Source: Sphaerolaimus hirsutus
Lineage: Eukaryota > Nematoda > Chromadorea > Monhysterida > Sphaerolaimidae
Assembly (NCBI GenBank): GCA_964036195.1
Contig: OZ038452.1
Coordinates: 11,712,704-11,776,703, forward strand
Length of the DNA: 64,000 bases
Reading direction: 5' to 3'
Shown here one piece after another: positions 1-10,062 of the stretch. Positions within the stretch are counted from its first letter, which is position 1; each line of letters begins with the position of its first letter. Under the pieces are notes generated by a model. It made no database searches. It saw nothing but the letters and a program-made list of their open reading frames with translations, and had not been told where the DNA came from. The position numbers and the translations under genes are program-made.

Positions 1-40
1 GGAGGGCGGGCGGGCCAAACAGGTCAAAGTGCCCAAAAAG
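1..40 (+). CDS. UBA1: UBA1 exon, 3' end only (window-truncated)
   Basis: Reading GAG from base 2, the frame gives a peptide ending QVKVPKK just before a GTTCGT donor at 41. In animal ubiquitin-activating enzyme E1 the segment VKVPKK directly precedes FKSL. The next exon at 463 opens with MPFKSL, so the two join in phase 0. Only about 13 codons are visible; the upstream half of the gene (inactive adenylation domain, first catalytic half-domain) lies outside the window. The call depends on this join and would be weak alone. Confidence 0.8.
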
Positions 41-462
41 GTTCGTTTTTCCTAGTTGTTTAAAAAAATAGCGACTGACTTCCTCTGGTGAATTGAGAAA
101 CACATGAATTTCACATAGAAATAAATGAGTAAATAATGACCAAAATATGATAGGAGGAAACCAACAAGTATAAAAATTTATCATCAGAAATCAGCGAAAC
201 AATCTGTGTCAAATTTGTTGAGAAGCTGCCAATTCTGCAAGTAGACAGGTGACGAAAAGTCAAGTGGCAAGCATTTTCATTTAAAATTTACCTTATCACT
301 TCATTTACACTTAAAGCTTTACTTATCACTTAACACTTTCGCACTAGGTATTTTCGGTTGCCAACACGTGCACAATCGAACCCTGCTACATAAATATCTC
401 GCTTTTTCCTTGGATGCTTTTTCATCGTCGCACACATCAATACAACTTCAAAAACTCCGCAG
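41..462 (+). other. UBA1 intron
   Basis: AT-rich intron with GT at 41 and a CCGCAG acceptor ending at 462. The stretch around 215-345, with repeated ACTTATCACTT motifs and AGTCAAGTGGCAAG, resembles fragments near 9390-9500 and 25900-25960, so it is probably a transposon remnant. No coding signal seen. Confidence 0.6.
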
Positions 463-762
463 ATGCCGTTCAAATCATTAGCGGATTCCCTCGCCTCACC
501 GGAAATTTTAGAATCGGATTTTTCCAAATTCGGACGCCCTGCCCACTTGCACGCTTTATGGCAGGCGCTGCACCAATTTCAGGCGGCCCACAAAAGATTG
601 CCTAAACCTAGGAATAAGGATGACGCCCTGAAAATTAAGGAGTTTTTGGCCGCGATTGATGGGGGTAAGGAGGTTCCCGAGGAATTGACCCAGGCATTTT
701 CGTATAATGCCGTGGGGTCTTTATGTCCAATGACAAGTTTTGTGGGTGGAGTCGCTGCACAG
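463..762 (+). CDS. UBA1: UBA1 exon: inactive adenylation domain segment
   Basis: This exon encodes 100 residues and is phase 0 at both ends. It matches the part of eukaryotic E1 that reads FKSL...DF.KF.RP..LH...QALHQF, then an R-P-R-N motif, and ends near FVGGVAAQ. In animal UBA1 the last motif leads into EVMKA; here the next exon begins EAMKA. The enzyme adenylates ubiquitin with ATP, binds it as a thioester and passes it to E2s in cytosol and nucleus. The acceptor CCGCAG precedes 463, and the donor is CAG|GTTTGC at 763. The ATG at 463 is the first base triplet of the exon by chance, not a start codon. Identification rests on recalled family sequence; no alignment was run. Confidence 0.9.
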
Positions 763-995
763 GTTTGCAGGGGGTGAGAGATTTGTCTGATTTGTTTGGG
801 TTTTTTTTATTTTTCGGTCTTATTCTTTTGAGTTGAGTGAAGAATTTTGGATAGTTGAGAAATGTACCTCATAAAACTTGTTATTATTATTCTGAATTTC
901 GAAGTCGTGATAATTTGAATTTTTCGGAAGATTCATATAAGCATGACCTTGTTTACTGTTTGCGAATCTATTTGAAATTTCCATCTCGTTCCATT

Positions 996-1907
996 GGCCC
1001 TACACACACACTAGTTTTCACCGTGACCAATGTGACAACTGAAATGGCCACATGACGACACCCAGCCTACTCTTTTTGTACGTTATATTTGTTTTAGTTT
1101 TAAAATTTTTAAAATTTTAACTTTCATTAGTTTAATTTCTAATTTTAATTAAATAAAATCATTCAACTAGGGATGGCCGAGGGGTTTTTTTCAAAGGTTT
1201 TTTACAATGAAAAACGTTTTATTTAAAAAAAACCCGACCATCAACCGTTTTTTAAAGAACCTTGGCCAAAAATTTTAGTACTAAGCACTAGGTATTTTGC
1301 ATGTTTTTGCGCGCATGCGCGCAATTTCACCTGCATTTTCATTGGCTTTGAGGCATTTTTAGTGTAAAAGCTTCCATTTGTTCCTGCTATTCTGTCAAAA
1401 TAAGCTGTGATATGTTAATGTAGTATATAATATCCAGTCATTGTGCCTCCATAAACTTGTACAGTGTGAAAAATCACTGGTAATGAATTAACCTTCTATT
1501 TTAACCTGATTTAAACACTATTCCATGGCCAACTTCACTTAGTCAGGAACGTTCGACAAAAGCGGATATGATATACATAATAAGTCGACATAAAACGGAT
1601 ATTTCTGACAGAAATCACCACTTATAATGCTATCCGATGACTCTACAGCCATTCTATGGCTATATATAACATCACAAAGTACTATCACCTGTCTGATTTA
1701 CCTGTATATGTTGACTCATGACCATATCTGGGAGCTTTTGAAAAAAACGGTTTTATTTTAAATTAAAACCCTTTTTTGAAAAAAAACGGTTGACTATGAA
1801 AAAAAACCTTTTTTGGCCATCCCTACATTCAGCCGTATTCATTAAATTGCATTTGAAAAAATTTCAGTTTTCACACGCAATCATGGTGAAAATTTGGGTG
1901 TGTAGGC
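996..1907. mobile_element. DNA transposon with GGCCCTACACACAC ends, interrupted
   Basis: Inverted ends GGCCCTACACACACACTAG (996) and GTGTGTAGGC (ends 1907), with TTTTCACCGTGAC-type subterminal sequence on each side. A second copy lies at 20588-20830. This copy is split by the hAT element at 1168-1825. No protein is encoded, so it is non-autonomous; flanking duplications are unclear. Confidence 0.7.
1168..1825. mobile_element. hAT-type MITE (TAGGGATGGCC ends) nested in another element
   Basis: 658 bp with terminal TAGGGATGGCC / GGCCATCCCTA. It is flanked by CATTCAAC (1160-1167) and CATTCAGC (1826-1833), an 8-bp duplication with one mismatch. The related host copy at 20588-20830 reads straight through ATCATTCAACCGTGTTCAT, an empty site. 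An 8-bp target duplication and TAG-type ends are typical of hAT elements. A right-half fragment of the family lies at 6343-6636, and a much enlarged relative at 14484-18573. Confidence 0.85.
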
Positions 1908-2034
1908 AGTGAGGCACATTCCAAACAATTTGGCTTTCCTGAAGTTTCCATCATCAATTAAGGGATCAAATTCACATAAAATCCAAACCCGGCTCCAAAA
2001 TGTCGCGCCCAAAATTCCCCCCAAAAATACGCAG

Positions 2035-2169
2035 GAAGCCATGAAAGCGGTCACGGGTGTATTCACTCCGCTCAAACAATACCTGTACTTCGATGCGCTA
2101 GAGTGCCTGCCGACGGAATGGTGCCCAGAGTTCGATTCGCATAAACTCACCGAGGAAATGTGCGCCCCG
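2035..2169 (+). CDS. UBA1: UBA1 exon: YFDALECLP segment
   Basis: 45 codons, phase 0 to phase 0. It begins EAMKAVTG and contains [12 protein letters not shown], a near-invariant string in animal E1s, then LTEEMCAP before a GTCGGT donor at 2170. The acceptor is ACGCAG ending at 2034. The next exon continues RQSRYDG, matching the usual LTED.C..RQNRYDG, which supports this donor over the GT four bases downstream, which would break the frame. The region leads into the active adenylation domain. Confidence 0.9.
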
Positions 2170-2569
2170 GTCGGTGGGGAAAATTGCTGAAAACTTTTCT
2201 GGTGGGGTTCAATGTATGGGTATTTTAAAGGTATAGAAGGCAGAAAAGGGTAACATCGCTAAGAAAATAGGGTAAAATAGCTAAAAAGCTATATAAGCTC
2301 GTATATAACCAACAATACCCGAAAATAGTAATAATGACAAGCGATTTTGTAGGTTAAAAGTGGCAAAAAGGTATGGAGGCTGACGATTTATAGCGAAAAT
2401 GTTGCAAAATTTATCAAATTTCCCCCTAGAGGGCTGGGCGCTTTGTCCTGTCTAGCGTCACATTTTCGGCGACATTTTTGCCACGTAAACTCCGCCCACT
2501 TTTCGCCTCAAAATCATTCACACTTAAATGAAAAACTTCAATTAATTCACGCTTTCGACATTATTGCAG

Positions 2570-2806
2570 CGCCAAAGTCGCTACGACGGCGCGGCTGCGA
2601 TTTTCGGCTGGCGCTTCATAGAAGCGATGAAATTGCAAAAATGGTTCGTTGTTGGCGCTGGCGCCATTGGCTGTGAATTGCTGAAAAATTTCGCAATGAT
2701 GGGATTGGGCTGTTCGAAAGAAGGCGGAGTTATTGTTACGGATATGGACCAGATTGAGGTGTCCAATTTGAACCGCCAGTTTTTGTTTAGGAGACACGAT
2801 GTTGGG
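2570..2806 (+). CDS. UBA1: UBA1 exon: active adenylation domain, nucleotide-binding core
   Basis: 79 codons, phase 0. It starts RQSRYDG after TTGCAG and ends before a GTGAGT donor at 2807. It carries the Rossmann glycine motif [17 protein letters not shown], the acidic strand IVTDMD and the signature [10 protein letters not shown]; the arginines of the last contact ATP phosphates in known E1 structures. All of these motifs are intact. The active adenylation domain activates the ubiquitin C-terminus as ubiquitin-AMP. Confidence 0.93.
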
Positions 2807-2889
2807 GTGAGTTGGTTTTGTTGTGTTGGTGTTGGATTATTGGGTTACTGGTAGAATTTAGAGTTGGTTGAAGTACTGAAATGAAAGTA

Positions 2890-3303
2890 CCGTATTACCT
2901 CGAAATACCCCCATGGGGGTTTATCATTTCGCCAGCAAAATTTGAGGGGGGGTTAATTCGAGGGGAGGTTTATTCGAGGGGGGGGGTTATTATTTCGCCA
3001 GAAAATTTCGTGGAATTCGTAGTAAGGAATACGCTATTTCTTACACAAAAACGGCAATCAATGTGAGAATATAGGTTATTTTGGCGCTATAGATGTACAT
3101 CTGTACACAAATGAGCGTATAAGAGTAGCTGCGATGCAAATAAGTAGTAATAAATACATCATGTACATTGCATACATGATGTTCATCATTCGGGAGGGGG
3201 GGTATTACGAGGGGGGTTTATTATTTCCCCAGCCCATTTTGAGAAGGGGGGGTTAATTAGAGGGGGGGGTTAATTCAAGGGGGGATAATTCGAGGTAATA
3301 CGG
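2890..3303. mobile_element. MITE family 'A' (CCGTATTACCTCGAA ends) at TA
   Basis: Inverted ends CCGTATTACCTCGAAATA / GAGGTAATACGG between TA dinucleotides (2888-2889, 3304-3305), with long G-tracts such as GAGGGGGGGTTAATTCGAG. TA targets suggest Tc1/mariner-type mobilisation; this is an inference. No coding capacity. The family recurs at least a dozen times in the window. Confidence 0.8.
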
Positions 3304-3756
3304 TAAACATGAACGTAAATTATTTTTTAGTCACCGCAGACTGCAGAGTACAGAAAACCTAGTAATAATTTGTTACTTTTACACTGCGTAAAAAAGTGAG
3401 CAAAATACGTTTTCTACGGAAAAGGTATTTTGAGTATTTTTAATGAGATTTATTTATAACAATATATGTTTCCATTTTATATAGGTACTTGAGAATCGGT
3501 CAACCCTGGGAACTGTCCTTTAAAATCCCAAAGAGAAATTGTCATAAATGTCATGCAAAATGTAAAGTGCCCTGTAAAATGACAGAAAAATCTTACGATA
3601 CTTTGCACTCGACAAATTTGTCGTACATTTTACACTCTGCGCGGTGCACGGTATCCTGTCCAAAAAAGTAGCGGTCGTGTATCGAGTTTCGTTTAAAAAA
3701 ATCGAGTCTATTCGATTCTCAAACCCAACCCTCACACCAGAAAAATCCCCCCGCAG

Positions 3757-4005
3757 TCGAAAAAGTCCAACGCGGCCATCGCGGCCGTCAAGCAGTTCAA
3801 CTCGGACTTCAACGGAACCGCCATGGCTGAAAGGGTCGGCGGCGACACGGAAGCTATTTTTGACGACAAATTTTTCACTCGTTTGAATGGTGTAGCTAAT
3901 GCCTTGGATAATGTCGAGGCGAGGGCTTATATGGATCGCAGATGTGTCTATTATAGGCTGCCGCTTTTGGAGAGTGGAACTATGGGGCCAAAGGGCAATA
4001 CTCAG
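3757..4005 (+). CDS. UBA1: UBA1 exon: adenylation domain to crossover region
   Basis: 83 codons, phase 0, starting [15 protein letters not shown] after a CCGCAG acceptor and ending KGNTQ before GTTTTT at 4006. It contains [25 protein letters not shown] and LPLLESGT. In animal E1 the Asp of ALDNV helps place Mg-ATP and is kept here; the family's usual DAR is EAR here. The join to LTESYSSS in the next exon is as expected. The donor, followed only by pyrimidines, is weak. Confidence 0.93.
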
Positions 4006-4423
4006 GTTTTTCTCCTTTTCTTTTTTTTCGGGCGTGGGGGGCTACTATTTGATGGATTTTTGTAGTGTGATTGGATTTTGTTTTCGAATTGTGTCGATGA
4101 GTCGTGGCTGTTTTTTGCGGACTTTCGGATTTTGAGAATGTCACTGCGTTTACGTTAATCATTTGTAACCTGCATATATGCAAAGCTGAATGTGAAAGTT
4201 GATAATTGTGGGATACGTCCTTCCTAAAATTTGTGGTAGTCGATAAATATAAACGCATCGTTTCCCCCACTGTGTAAAACAAAATTGTCTTTGAGAAAAT
4301 GTCTAATTCGGCGCACACGTACAGCACAGCACGTACAAACATGCTTTTTCATATGACATCGTCCATCCCACAAAATATATGCTCTCAAACAATCGAACTA
4401 AAATACCCCCCCCCCCGTCCAAG

Positions 4424-4654
4424 GTGGTCTACCCGCACCTGACCGAATCGTACAGCAGTTCCGCCGACCCGCCAGAAAAATCCACCCCTATTCGCACGCT
4501 GAAGAATTTTCCGAACGCTATTGAGCACACGATTCAGTGGGCTAGGGACATGTTCAAGGGGTTGTATACGAATCCCAGTGAAGTAGCCAATCAGTGGCTA
4601 GCGGATCGCAGGGCGTTTGCTCAGAGGGCGGATAAGATGCACGCTGGGCAGAGG
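4424..4654 (+). CDS. UBA1: UBA1 exon: catalytic-cysteine region, Cys replaced by Arg
   Basis: 77 codons, phase 0, opening [13 protein letters not shown] and continuing [21 protein letters not shown]. In human UBA1 the residue between PI and TLKNFPN is the catalytic Cys632 (Cys600 in yeast), which carries ubiquitin as a thioester. Here the codon at 4493-4495 is CGC (Arg) rather than TGC or TGT. One base change would explain it. The rest of the motif and the frame are intact. The acceptor is TCCAAG after a C-tract; the donor GTTGGT at 4655 gives R as the last residue. Either the copy is catalytically dead, or this is a sequencing error or an allele. Confidence 0.9.
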
Positions 4655-4856
4655 GTTGGTTTGGGTTTTTTAGTGGTTGGATGGCGCTGGCGCCATTTTT
4701 TGGCGTAAAAATGGCGCCATTGTGGTGGAATCGTGCTGGGTGCACACATTGCAATGAAAGGTACCGTATCCAACCTGAATTGTGAAGAAGAGATGAGTGT
4801 ATTTTCCTCAGAATACACCGCTTTGGCTATTACATCATTATGTCAATAGCTTGATG

Positions 4857-5351
4857 CAGGGGTATCCTAGGGGGGGGGGGCTGGGGGGGCTGCCCCCCCA
4901 AATCCGCCAGCTATCTATCTATCCCCGAGGCCGCTCAGCTATCTATCTTTCCCGAGGCAAAATTTTTGGCTAGTACCCCCAAAGACCCCCCCCCCCCCAA
5001 ATCGCTCAGCTATCTATCTATCTGGAGTGGTTTTTGAGAAAATTTGCCCCAATTTTCGCTAAAAATCACCAATTTTCGCACCTTTTTTACAGTTTTTCAC
5101 CTTCAAAATCGTGCTCTCCGGCTATATGCATGGTTTTAGCTATTTTAAACGTGCTTATGGCCACTTTTAGCCGATTATTAGCGATTTTTTCCCCTTTCGG
5201 CCTTCTATGCACTGATTAAGCCTATATATTTTGCCCCCGCGAGCCCCCCCCAAGCCCTCCCCCAGAAATTTTTTTCAGCTATCTATCCCTCCGGAGGAGC
5301 GATTTGCTATCTATCCAGCCCCCGCGAGGGCCAAAATCTTGGAGACTCCTG
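4857..5351. mobile_element. hAT-type MITE family 'G' (CAGGGGTAT ends, CTATCTATC repeats)
   Basis: 495 bp with ends CAGGGGTATCC / GGAGACTCCTG, flanked by a perfect 8-bp duplication GCTTGATG (4849-4856 and 5352-5359). The interior has G/C homopolymers and repeated CAGCTATCTATC. A second complete copy is at 35312-35835. Fragments lie near 7690-7810, 29410-29590, 31225-31620 and 48720-48800. Confidence 0.88.
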
Positions 5352-5639
5352 GCTTGATGGCATGCAAAATCCTGAGCTGTGTTAGGTTTGGTGATACTCG
5401 GCGGACCGCAAAGTATGCGCCCCAAATAAATGAGAAAGGTTTTTGTAACGTATTCGTCAACTTTTAAAGTACGAAAAATTGTAAAAATGAAAATGTCAAC
5501 TCAAACTGGAAACTGAAAGTGAAACACAACCCCTGCCCCTTACATTACATAACAAAAACATTACGATTTCTGTGTCGCGTCGATTTTTACCAAACGTGGA
5601 TCCAACGTTTCCATAGCATGCGGTCTGTGAAGTATATAT

Positions 5640-5792
5640 CAGAGTTGCGAAAGCGTATTTACGCTTACCCGGGTAAATGGGTATTTATACTTACGCTTAC
5701 GCTTACGCTTTCATTAAATACCCGTACGCTTTATTACGCTTTCGCGGCCGAAATACCCGGGTACCGAAAGCGTAAAAAATATTTCACATAGC
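5640..5792. repeat. TTACGC/GCGTAA-rich inverted repeat
   Basis: Inverted CGAAAGCGTA...TACCGAAAGCGTAA-type sequence with tandem CTTACG units. It is probably a diverged relative of the TTTACG/GTAAA-rich elements at 30209-30559 and 35927-36440. No coding. Confidence 0.45.
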
Positions 5793-5983
5793 CAGTTTTA
5801 ATACTTTAGAAAAAGCATAAAACTACAAAACAGAAAGTTAAGTAGAACGTGTAGCAATAAAAAGTAACTGCGTGTGTGTAGAAACGCTCTAAAATAGCGT
5901 CACATGTACAAATCCTGTGAAAAAAGCGTCACATGTACAAATCCTGTGAAAATATGAACACAATGTTTCATAGTGGTCCCGAG

Positions 5984-6340
5984 AGGGGGGGGGGTTAAAC
6001 GAGGGGGGTATTTCGAGGGGGGTTTATTATTTTCCAAATCCTAGTACAAAATCGTCGTTTGTGATGTACACTGGGGTAGAAAAATGCATCAATAACTGAC
6101 ATGTATAGACTCCTGTAGACTAATAGTAGTACGTAGATGGTATAAACACTGTTCTAACGTGATTACGACATTGTTTTAACGTGTGTTCTGCACTACGCAG
6201 AACACAAACTGCAGTATTTGTCATGTACGTTCTCTTTACACTCAATCTGGGGGGGTATTTCGAGGGGGGGGTGATTGTTTCATAGTGGTCTCGAGAGGGG
6301 GGGGGGTCAAATGAGGGGGGGGTATTTCGAGGAAATACGG
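5984..6340. mobile_element. MITE family 'A' fragment
   Basis: G-tract rich sequence with the GTTTTAACGTGTGTTCTGC-type interior of family A, ending GAGGAAATACGG at TA (6341-6342). The left end is missing or rearranged. Confidence 0.6.
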
Positions 6341-6342
6341 TA

Positions 6343-6636
6343 ACCTTATTTAAGCACTATTCCATGCAAAACTTGACTTGAAGTCACAAACATTCGACAA
6401 ATGGCGATATGCGTAACAAGTTGACAAAAATGGGTATTTTTGACAGAAATTACCACTTATAATGCTATCTCATGGCTCCACAGCTATTATATGGCTATAT
6501 TTAACATCACAGAGTACTGATATACCTGTATGTGTAGACCCATAGCCATAACCATATCTGGGAGCTTTTAAAAAGAAACTGCTTTATTTAAAAAAACAAA
6601 CAGGGTCGTTAAAAAAACAGTTTTGTGCCATCCCTA
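6343..6636. mobile_element. Right-half fragment of the 1168-1825 hAT family
   Basis: Parallels 1495-1825 (AAGCACTATTCCATG..., ATATCTGGGAGCTTTTAAAAA) and ends TGCCATCCCTA. It directly abuts the family A fragment on its left. Confidence 0.65.
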
Positions 6637-6827
6637 CCATTATTACCCCCAAACTTGGTTATGTGCCGAGAAAAAAGTATTTGTTGTGGCAATGATGTCA
6701 TTTGAAATCGTAGAAATCGTTTTAAACTACCCCAAGTCTTTTAACGCATAACTTTTTCTACATAATTTCAACCACTTCAGTGTGCGAGGTCCCAAACCTA
6801 AATACCCCCCCCCCCCACAACACACAG

Positions 6828-7049
6828 TTGGAAGTTTACGCCGACGCTAAACGAGCTTTAGTTGACGAAAGGCCGGCCAATTCAGAATCGTGTGTCATTT
6901 GGGCCAGACAATTGTGGCAGGAGAATTTCCACAATCAAATCGCACAATTATTGCACAATTTTCCCGCGGATCAAATGAATGAACAGGGAGCCAGATTTTG
7001 GAGCGGCAGTAAAAGGTGTCCCCATCCGCTGCATTTCGACGAGAAAAAT
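6828..7049 (+). CDS. UBA1: UBA1 exon: second catalytic half-domain segment
   Basis: 74 codons, phase 0. After CACACAG it begins LEVYADAKRALVDERP and continues CVIWARQLWQENFHNQIAQLLHNFP, then FWSG.KRCPHPL.FD and a GTGGGT donor at 7050. Animal E1 has LLHNFPPDQ, APFWSGPKRCPHPL here, so placement is secure. This all-helical region surrounds the catalytic cysteine and helps shape the E2-accepting groove. Confidence 0.92.
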
Positions 7050-7449
7050 GTGGGTTTTGGGGTTGGGTAGTTGGTATTTTACCGGTGATGGCGACCTGCG
7101 AACTTGTTGACGCTTGTTTGTCAACTCAGGTACTAAAAATACAGTTGTTGAATGTACCTAACTTTTTCAGTTAGTTAACTTTTCCTAAGTGAAGAAAACG
7201 AGTATTCAAAACTATTTAGTCACTGTTCGAGTACAGAAAACGTAGTGGAGGAAAGTCTTACTTGGATCAAACGTAAAAGTAATTTCCGCATGATGAAACC
7301 AAAAGTACTTGAGTATTTGTATTTGTTCAAATTGTACTTTTACTGTCAAGTACTTTTCCCAGAAAACTTAAAAATTAGTAGGTATACTTTTTTATTGTAG
7401 TTTTTTACTCTCCACCTGCGGAAAAATACCCCCCCCCCCCCCCATCCAG
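7050..7449 (+). other. UBA1 intron
   Basis: AT-rich intron. The 7120-7380 part contains AAGTACTT/GTACTTTTACT motifs like the TTTACG-type elements at 28.8-30.5 kb, so it is probably an old fragment. It ends in a C-tract before the CAG acceptor at 7449. Confidence 0.5.
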
Positions 7450-7636
7450 TCCGACCACCTAGCATTCGTCTACTCCGCCTCCATTCTACACGCGCAACAA
7501 TATGGCCTGGAACCAATTGTGGACATTGAATCGGTCAAAAGAATCGCCACCAGCTACAAGGCGCCCAAATTTGTGGCGAAAAGCGGCGTCAAGATCGCAG
7601 TCACCGATGCCGAGGCTAAACAGCAAGCCGAGGAGG
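7450..7636 (+). CDS. UBA1: UBA1 exon ending in phase 1, before the PIDFEKDDD exon
   Basis: It begins SDHLAFVYSASILHAQQYGL after ATCCAG and runs through KFVAKSGVKIAVTDAE, equivalent to the E1 region PEFTPKSGVKI.V.D.E. Two donors are possible: GTGGGT at 7637 or the stronger GTGAGC at 7652. Both leave phase 1 and both join cleanly to the TC at 9158 to make a Val codon, so they differ only by five residues. The shorter form is listed. This is the only non-phase-0 junction among the E1 exons seen. Confidence 0.85.
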
Positions 7637-7689
7637 GTGGGTTCGAGGGCGGTGAGCGCCATGGACTTTTTGGCACCTGGCGCTGGGTT

Positions 7690-7810
7690 TTTTTTTTGGG
7701 GGGGGGTTGTCAGGGGTAGTGAGGGGGGGGGTTTCGGTAAACCCCTAGTGTTCCAGCTGTCTGTCTATCCCAGAGCCTGCTCAGCTAATTATCTATCCAG
7801 AGATGATGAT
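7690..7810. mobile_element. Family 'G' MITE fragment
   Basis: CAGGGGTAG followed by a G-tract, then CAGCTGTCTGTCTATCCC and CAGCTAATTATCTATCC, diverged from the unit at 4857-5351. The right end is absent. Confidence 0.5.
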
Positions 7811-7994
7811 GTTTTCACCGTTGTTTTTTTGTCAAATCGGAACCCTTGTAGGAGAATTGAAACAATGGAGCTCCGGGTGCGCCCGCTTTATAAAATTGGG
7901 ATTCCGAAATCCGTACGGAAGAAAAGTTGGGTATTTTGTTGTCGATATATCGACATTCCATCGATAAAAATTGGACAATATTCGATACTGAATA

Positions 7995-9098
7995 CCGTAT
8001 TACCTCGAATTACCCCCCCCTCGAATTACCCCCCCCTCGAATTAACCCCCCTCGAAATGGGCTGGGGACATAATAATCCCCCCTCGAAATACCCCCCCCC
8101 CAAATACAGTGTAAAAAGCATGTACACAACAAATAACACAGTGTGTGAACTGTATTATGCAGAACACACGTTAAAACCGATGACTGAGTGATGTTAGGGG
8201 AGAGTTTATGTGTATATACAGTAGTATATGAAGGGTGTGCTTCTAAAAGTACCGATCTACAAATTTTTTCAAATTTGAGTTAGGACCATTTTTGGGGTCC
8301 CCATAAAAATGCGCTTCAAAAATATATATAATATGTGGGGGGTGCGAAATTCAATTTTGAGATATGGGGGGTCGAAAAAAGCAAAAAAATCGCAAAATAC
8401 AGTTTTTGAAATTTTAAAAGTACCGATCTACAAGCTTTTTCAGCCTTTGTGTCTTTAAAAGTACCGATCTACACACTTTTTTCAAAATTGTTCTTGTAAA
8501 TATACCGATCTGCACATTATTTTTTGTGCTTCTAAATGTACCGATGTCAGATCGGTGTCCGGTTGCGCAATAACTCATTTTGTGCTTTTTTATTATGGGT
8601 AAAAGTACCGATCTACAGCTTTCTGATTTTGTGCTTTAAAAAATACCGATCTACACGCTATTACCAATTTGTTCCTTTAAAATGTACTGTACTACAAAAA
8701 TACAATTCCCTAAATTTTATATAGCTAGTGTCATGTGTATAATCAATGATTATACCCATGCATGTGGATACCCAATAATATGGCCCAAATACCCATACCC
8801 AAAATTCCCATACCCAATACCCATGTATGGGTATTGCATGCTCCAAACTTTCAATCGCGATTATCTCAAAATCGATTGTTTGTAGATCGGTACTTTTAGA
8901 AGCACACCCTTCATATGCCTATAAACACTCATACGCCTCTGACAATGTTGTATTTTTCTACGTCTGAGTATGGGGAATTTTGTAAAATTCCTGGGGAAAT
9001 AATAGACCCCCCCCCTCGAATAACCCCCCCTCGAATTAACCCCCCTCAAAATTTGCTGGCGAAATAATAAACCCCCATGGGTGTATTTCGTAATACGG
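7995..9098. mobile_element. MITE family 'A', split by a nested element
   Basis: Starts CCGTATTACCTCGAATTA after TA (7993-7994) and ends TCGTAATACGG before TA (9099-9100). Its two halves flank the 8229-8913 insertion. The uninterrupted relative at 53.1-53.44 kb confirms continuity across the insertion point. Confidence 0.8.
8229..8913. mobile_element. MITE family 'B' with iterated TACCGATCTACA motif
   Basis: 685 bp flanked by TA, with inverted ends TGAAGGGTGTGCTTCTAAAA and their reverse complement. The terminal motif AAAAGTACCGATCTACA recurs inside at least six more times with small changes (near 8419, 8460, 8504, 8539, 8604 and 8642), all in one orientation. A nearly identical copy is at 40810-41493. 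Such iterated subterminal motifs often bind a transposase; that role is inferred here. Confidence 0.88.
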
Positions 9099-9157
9099 TA
9101 GATATCGTCAGAACTCTAATTGCCCGATAAATGAAATAAAAACGAAAAAAATTTCAG

Positions 9158-9348
9158 TCGTCGACGTTGACAGCGAAGTGGAGGCGATGCAGTTGGCCAT
9201 GGCGCAAATGCGACCGGAAAAAGTCCTACCTCTGGTGCCGATCGATTTCGAGAAAGACGATGATACAAATCATCATATGGAATTTGTGGCGGCGGCGGCA
9301 AATCTGAGGGCTTGCAATTATGACATTCAGACGGCCGATTTGCTAAAA
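9158..9348 (+). CDS. UBA1: UBA1 exon: PIDFEKDDD segment
   Basis: Two bases complete the split codon, then [10 protein letters not shown] and [32 protein letters not shown] and ADLLK before a GTGAGT donor at 9349. The E1 family string is [31 protein letters not shown], so identity is clear. This is the adenylation-domain return segment that packs beside the ubiquitin-binding surface. The acceptor is TTTCAG at 9157. Confidence 0.93.
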
Positions 9349-9651
9349 GTGAGTGCTAAATATTTTTATATATCGCTTCATTCTTGCAAGTGGACAGGTG
9401 ACAAGTGGTAGCGAAATCACCTAAGTTTACTTGTTATTTGACTTACCGCTGCAGTTAACTTACCAGTTAACACTTTCCTTGACACTTTTCCACTTTGGAA
9501 ATTGGCTCTTCGTCGGAATAGGGCTTGCGATGAAATGAACTGGTAAATGTAAATGGTAGAGAGGCATCGAGGAGATAAGTCACAGACACCTTCATACAGA
9601 ATTTTATATCGTGGCGAAATGGTTGCATAGCCTAAATTAAAAACATTGACC

Positions 9652-10062
9652 GCGTTTACACGTTTTTTTTGCTTGTGACGACTCGACAACACTAAAAGGT
9701 TCAATAAGTTGAGAAGAAAACTACATAATCATGAGAAAAAGTGGTCAACTATGCATTCTGCCTAGGCGAATGTGCAAGTCAAATTGCAGAATCGTGCTTG
9801 TAGCTCAAGAGTAAGTACGTCTGAAAACATTCTGCTGTTGTCGCTGGTTGTCGGAAGTTACACGACAGCCGGCGACAACAGCAAAATTTTTTCAGACGTT
9901 ATAACTCTTAAGCTAGGAGCACGATTCTGCAATTTTATATGCATATTCGCCTAGGTAGAATGTAACGATGGCCACTTTTCCTCATGCATATGGAACTTTT
10001 TTAATCAACTTTTTGAACTTTTTAGTTTTATCTAGTCGTCACAAAATAAACCGTGTAAACTG
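9652..10062. mobile_element. Palindromic MITE (GTTTACACG ends)
   Basis: The 9652-9860 arm is an imperfect reverse complement of 9850-10062: GCGTTTACACG matches CCGTGTAAACTG, ATTCTGCCTAGGCGAAT matches ATTCGCCTAGGTAGAAT, and GTTGTCGCTGG matches CCGGCGACAACAG at the centre. RNA or single-stranded DNA would fold into one long hairpin. Target duplications not resolved. Confidence 0.7.

Noticed and set aside
7501..8191. 229-codon plus-strand frame starting in the UBA1 exon at 7450
   Set aside because: It uses a different frame from the conserved KSGVKI peptide and runs through intron and transposon sequence.
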